Positions 58,831 through 64,000 of a stretch of DNA of 64,000 nt are shown here, in pieces. A program made the translations under genes and the position numbers. Positions within the stretch are counted from its first letter, which is position 1. Every line of letters starts with the position of its first letter. The notes beneath the pieces are model-generated. The model was not told the origin of the DNA, ran no database searches, and saw only the letters and a program-made list of their open reading frames with translations. This stretch comes from Gavia stellata. Lineage: Eukaryota; Chordata; Aves; Gaviiformes; Gaviidae. Where the stretch lies: contig NC_082617.1 of NCBI RefSeq assembly GCF_030936135.1, forward strand, positions 1,298,001 to 1,362,000, given 5' to 3'.

Positions 58831-59962
58831 CCTGCTGAGCTGGTACAGTGGGGTTTAACTGTCTGTTATTCTGGCAGTCTTGCAGGATGAAGCCCCTGAG
58901 CCTTGCTCCAGGCTTCGGGGTTACTCAGAGCCAGCGCAAGGCCAAGGCACCCCAAAAAGGACATGCTGAGAAAGACCCCGTCACTCCCCGATGCCACAGC
59001 ACCTCAACATCCCCCAAGAAAGACCCTCCCAAAAGCCACCTTATGGCTCCTCCAGCGCTTGACCCATCTGGGGAGGATGCCGGCGATGGCAGCCTCCGGC
59101 ATGGCCACTGGCAGGACACGCAGCATCCGTTGGGAACCGCTCCCAGGCTGACTTCATGCAAGGGCTGTCGGGCTGCCAGGAAGTTTTGTGGATGAGAGCA
59201 GTGCCCCTAAATCCCTTGGGAGACAGGAACTGTTTCAGCCCAGGGGTCTGGACCTTCTTGGGAACGTGGCGGTGGCCACAGCGCGGCCACTCCCGCTGCT
59301 CCCGTGGGCTCAGCCATGGCACCGGTGAGGCCGGCTGGGGTTAGTGCTGATGCTTCTTGTCGGGGTTGGGGTCGGGAGCTGAGAAAGTGTCACTGTGGCA
59401 CCCAGGACAGGCAGTTCAGATTAACCCAAACCACTTCCCCGCTGATGTTGTCCCCCAGGGCTGGGCAGGGAGCTGGCAGAGCTCCTGCTGCGGAGGGGCT
59501 GAGGTGGCACGGCCGCCACCACCGCCCAGCCCTGCATCCCTTCCTAACACTTGGCTTTTGCACCCCCCATGCCAAAATACCCTGTGCCCCGGCCGGGCTG
59601 GGGGGCTAGCCTGCGCCTGGCAGGGCACGGCACCCAAGCTGCAGCCGTCCCGTGCGCTGCAGCACCCCACAGGTGTCACCAGTCAGGGGGTTCGCCCTGG
59701 AGGAGGGCACTGCCACCTAATTGCGGGGCGTTGGGGCATGGAGGGATTTGGTAAGGTGCTGTCAGACACCCAGGACCCCACAGAGAGCGGTGAAGAGCTG
59801 CTGGCTTTACTCTCAGTCCCTCCAGGTTTTCCTCAGGTCTACCAGGGCCGTTATTGTTTTCCTGCAAGATCCACCAAATCCAACTAAAACCCTTTTCTAG
59901 CCTCACGTTTTGCTGCAGCCTGATCCCGTCCTTCTCCCCCTGAATCCAGGGAGTCAAGAGAT

Positions 59963-60240
59963 GTTAGCCTGGGTGCTCCTGCCAGCCTGGGTGCTGGTGC
60001 CTGTCTAGGTGTTTTACACCAGGCTGGGAGCTAATATCAACCTGGGTGCTAATGCCAGTCCAGCTGCTTACCACCAGTCTGGGTGCTAACTCCAGTTTGC
60101 GTGTTTACGGCCAGTCCAGGTGCTTAACATCAGCGTGTGTGCTGATGCCAGCCTGGGTGCCAACACCGGCATGGGTGGTAATGCCAGCCTGGGTGCTTAA
60201 GGACAGTGCAGGGTGCTCCCGCCAGCCTGGGTGCTCCCAC
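59963..60240. repeat. degenerate minisatellite, about 20-bp unit (CCAGCCTGGGTGCTAATG type)
   Basis: The words CCTGGGTGCT and GCTAATGCCAG recur about every 18-22 bases across 280 bases with many substitutions. It looks old compared with the array at 39049. Confidence 0.8.
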
Positions 60241-63200
60241 CTTGCCCACGTTGCTGTGCACCACCCTGGCTCAGTTCCAGTACCCTGGCGAAGGCACAGC
60301 TGGGACCCAGCCTGTGCCACTGTCACGGGCACAGGTGACCCCGCTTCCCCATGTACCTGCTGCCATCTACTTGGGGACAAATGCTGGGCAAGTGAATCCA
60401 GCACGCCTGCTGCATCTCTGCAGACCCAAGCCTCACCTTTCCTCGAGCTCTCCGCGGGAAGGAAAGGAAAGCCAGGCTCCCTGCAGGGACCTCCAACCTG
60501 CTGAAGGCTCCGGCAGAGACGGAGGCTGGTGTGACCCCATCCTGCTGTCCCTGTGCCCCTTGCCAGGCAGACCTGGCAGGGAGCGTGGGCCCGTCTCTGC
60601 CAGCCCGAGGCCAAAGGCTCCGGTGCGGTCGCACCCGGCTTCCTGCCCTTCCTGCCCTTCCTGCACGTGCGTGCACGTCCTCAGCCTGCCTTTACCCCGG
60701 TGCATTGCTGGGCTGCTCCGGAGGGCACCTGGGGCGAAGCAGCAACAGAAACGAAAACACAAAAGTATGAAGAATCGGTCAAAAAAAACAACCACCCCGA
60801 CCGGATCTGACAAACCGGCAGCCAGAAACAAGGAACTGGCCAGTGGGCGAAACCCTCAGGGGTCCACCACAAACAGGATCCGCTCCCGAACGGCAGGAGA
60901 GGACGTGGGAAGGAAAGGGAGGAGGTCCTGAGCGTGGTCAAGGAGAGGCCAGCTGGGAGAGGTGGGACGGCCGCAACGGCTGAAGCCGGCCGGGATGCGA
61001 GGAGATCTCCAGGCAGCGTGCCCAGCCCCGGCTCAGTGACCTCGGAGGCAGAGGACAAAGCCAGACAACCCTGAGCACCCAAAAGTGCTCTAACTTTTAG
61101 GCCTGGACCCCAGAGGACTCTCTGCACCAGTGCCAAGACACAGGAAAACCTTGTGCTGGAGCTGCTGAGGTTGGCATGAAACTCCTTGTGTGTTGTTTTA
61201 AAATAAAGGCTAAGGACAGGGTGTTGGTGGGGCTTCCTGGTGGGACGTGCTCCCCTGAGTACTACCAGCCTGGCTGAGCATCATCCAGAACTGGAGCCCA
61301 ACAAAATCCCGTGGGAAGACTCAGGACAGCTGAATCCCTGCTCATGCCAGCTGCTTCCAGCTGGCATCTGCAACGGCATGGCCAGCAGTGCCCACAGCCC
61401 GTCCCTGGAGAGCTCCCTCCTCTGCCCAGCCCAGCCCAACACCCTCCTGTGAACCAAAGCTGGGGCTCGATGGGGTCAAGGGTCCCTTCCACGCTCGCCC
61501 AGCCATCACCCAGTCCAGACCCCCACCCAGCCAGGTTTGCTGGCAATGAACCGCAGGAACTGAGCAGCCACGGAGCCACGGTGGGCTGGGAGGAAACTTT
61601 GCACCAATGTAAAATCGTGCCAAGAGCAGGTTTACGCACTGTCCCGGCTGGGACGAGCTCTCCTGGCTGCTCCCACCTCCCTATTCCCCAAGCCCCTGCG
61701 GATGAAGCACCCGATTCCTCCCTCTGGCTACAGCTGTGAGTCCTCCCCGAAACGCTGCAGCTGGGTCCTGCCGGAGCTGCCGGCGCCTGCCCACGCGTGT
61801 CGGAGCCGGGGCTCGGGAGACGCTTTGCTTCGCGTTCCTCCCCTGGGGGTCGCAGCCGCTGCGACCACATGAAGAGCGGGGTGGCTGCAAGCGTCTGGTT
61901 TCACTGTTGCAACGTGAGCACGTTCTCAGCAGGCGCTTTCACACCCCCTGCCCCTTGTCGTGCAGGCAACGGACACAGCGTGGTCCAGGCTGGGAATTCG
62001 CTGTCGTCTGTCCGCCCCCGCCCCAGCATTCAAAACAAACAGGAGATGTGAAAACGCAGCGTCCAGAAAAATGTGTGAAGAAGGAAATAAAAAGACGAAG
62101 TGGCCCAGAGGCTCGGCCGGGGGCCCGCGGGGCTGTGACAGTAAATAAATAACAGTCCTGGCGTCTGCGTATTTGTCACCTCACTCAGCCCACTGCCCAG
62201 GCTCGGGACCGCGGGCAGCGCCACGGAGAGACGCACTGGCGAGCAGGATTGCACCAAAGCCAGCAAAGGGACAAAAGGAAAGAGGGGAAGTGAACCTGCT
62301 GCGCGGCAGGAGCTCAGGTACACCTAAGTGGGGGTTTTTGCTCGATCAGACCAGGCGTCCTGTGCCAATCCCCAGGCCAAGGGCTGGCACCAGCACTGGC
62401 ATCTGGAGTGAGCCACAGCGCCGCCCGTCGTAGTGGGAATGAGCCCGTGGTTGGGAACATGTATGAATTCATGTCATGGCTGCGGCACTGAAACCCCTCC
62501 ATGAGCAAAAGCCAAATGGTAAATCGTGCCCTTGGCTCTGCAGCGAGGTTTGCTACGGGAGCCAGGGGAGCCGGGGCCGGTGTCCCACCGGCGGGCACCG
62601 CTGCTCCTCCAGCGAGCGAGCTGGTGAGTTGATCTGCATTTATGCCATGGGCAGAAATAACCAATTTCTCCTTTCTCTCCCCATATTGCATCCATGGAAG
62701 CAGCCTGGCAGGGCGAGGGGAGCACGGAGACAGGCACTCGGCTGCTGGACATGCCAGCTCAGCTCTCTGCCCCGTTTCCCCGATTCCCCGCTGCAGCGTG
62801 CACAGCAGCGGCCCCCGGGACAGGGCTCAAACTGCCCTGAGTTCAGTGTTCAACTGCATTCTGCCCACAGGACCCCTTCCTTCTCCGTGGGGAGCAAGAG
62901 ACACCAGCTGAGGACAACTCTCCCCACCAGCATTTAGGGACATCAGGGACCCAGACCCATTCCTCTCCAAACCGCCACGGCGGGTGAACAGCCCAGACCG
63001 AAGCACCCGACATTTTGAAGTGTCCAGGAAGGTGCGATGAACCTCCCTGAACTGCAGACCTGTCAAGGGGTTGGTTCCCCAAAAGCAGGGCCCATGGTGG
63101 CAGCACGATGCCAAGCAGAGCTGACAAAGGTGCTGGCATCTGCCGGCCACCGCCGCGGGTCCCAGCGGGCAGCCAGACCCACTGGTGTACAGGGGCTTCG

Positions 63201-64000
63201 CTGGGGTGCCCATAGCCCCTGTGCACATAGGTCACCCCAGCGCACAAGCCCAGCACACGCGTTTTCTTCTCTCCAGTGTCTTCAGACCCTGTATTCACAT
63301 TAGATTAATTTTACGTGTGTTTTTCCAGCCACAGGCACTCTGCAACCACTCTGCAGATGCACCATCAAGCAGGACAGGGGAGATTTCTGCTCCGGGGGAG
63401 GCAGAGGCAGCCTTCAAAGCTCCTTGCTGTCAAAAGGCATTTAGAAAATGGTCTGGGAGGGGGGCTTGAGGCGGGCCCACCCCGGAGTGAGAGCCAGACC
63501 AGCGTTCAGAGGCACGACGGGCACAGGATTTGTGCTGAGCCTGTTGCTGGGCCCTATTTCCAGATTCCCTTTCACTCCGTGCGAGCTGTGGGAGGCCTTG
63601 GAGATGATGGACTTGGGAGCGAACCAGATGTGGTTTCTTCCACACAGTAAATGTCCATCCCTCCATTATCTTTAACAAGCAGAGCACCGAGTTCTTCCCT
63701 GAACTAGAAAAAGAGAATAATGTGTCTTTTAAAATTTATTATTTTTTGTTCTCTGAACATTTTCCCAGAGGAGAAAGGAGAAGTGAGGAACCTCCCGTGC
63801 CAGACAGCACCATAAATGTCTCCCGCTACTCTGCAAAGCCAGAAAGGAAAATACCATCACCCGAGCCACTGGGGATATCACCTGTACTGGGGCCAAAGTT
63901 GCTTTACTGGGAAGCTGTGATGCCCAGCTCTGAAAGCCAGGGCTGGGGCCTCCTGAGGACATGAGTCCAGGAAAGGTGTTGGGTGAGAATCCTCTGGCTC

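Larger units (their letters stand above)
26212..64000 (-). other. EXD3: probable EXD3 intronic DNA, further exons not resolved
   Basis: The rest of the gene must lie upstream on the minus strand, that is to the right. I searched this stretch for the core Mut7-C motifs, the exonuclease motifs and plausible splice-bounded frames, and found none I can defend. Human EXD3 spans more than 100 kb, so large introns are expected. Apart from the repeats and motif clusters listed separately, the sequence looks like ordinary GC-rich non-coding DNA. A small exon could have been missed, and part of the right end could lie outside EXD3. Confidence 0.5.

Noticed and set aside
63887-63956. Possible small minus-strand exon bounded by CAG and GTGATA
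   Set aside because: Splice-like borders alone are weak evidence. The encoded peptide cannot be matched to EXD3, and the expected intervening exons were not found.
1-64000. tRNA, rRNA, CRISPR arrays or bacterial-type operons
   Set aside because: No cloverleaf-like sequence with A and B boxes, no rRNA, and no regular spacer-repeat arrays were seen. The tandem repeats have contiguous units without unique spacers, and the gene content is vertebrate.

Overview
The window looks like a GC-rich stretch of a bird genome. The main evidence is a CR1 LINE fragment (24085-24600) whose sequence and 3' end are of the avian/reptilian type. In addition, two vertebrate genes lie next to each other in the arrangement known from human 9q34.3: NRARP, then EXD3, both on the minus strand. 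Assignment to a small GC-rich microchromosome is inferred from composition and this synteny. Almost everything outside these two genes is non-coding, and the many long open frames in the GC-rich DNA are chance.

Layout. Bases 1-1664 are the downstream flank of NRARP. Bases 1665-4433 are the AT-rich NRARP 3' UTR, 4434-4781 the single-exon NRARP coding region (115 codons), and about 4782-5100 its 5' UTR and a TATA-like/CCAAT/GC-box promoter inside a CpG island. Upstream of the promoter come a GGCTC-type minisatellite with its reverse-complement counterpart (5190-5630), a 49/51-bp minisatellite (6720-7500) and a second CpG-rich block (8860-9700). That block holds a head-to-head pair of CSL/RBPJ sites with the geometry of a Notch paired site. 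The last exon of EXD3 ends at 15983 with a short 3' UTR and an ATTAAA signal near 15776. The preceding exon is at 26118-26211, and the 9.8-kb intron between them carries the CR1 copy. From 26212 to 64000 the sequence is most likely EXD3 intronic DNA. I could not recognise further exons there with confidence. It contains four repeat arrays (36766-37172, 39049-39460, a 620-bp polypurine tract at 52768-53390, 59963-60240), simple repeats and several candidate regulatory clusters.

How it works together. NRARP is a direct Notch target and feedback regulator of the Notch complex, so CSL paired-site-like elements near it (9440-9470 and 3929-3957) are the most interesting regulatory signals. EXD3 encodes a 3'-5' exonuclease-domain protein with a C-terminal Mut7-C module. 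The two exons seen encode the zinc-ribbon end of that module, and their splice phases join exactly.
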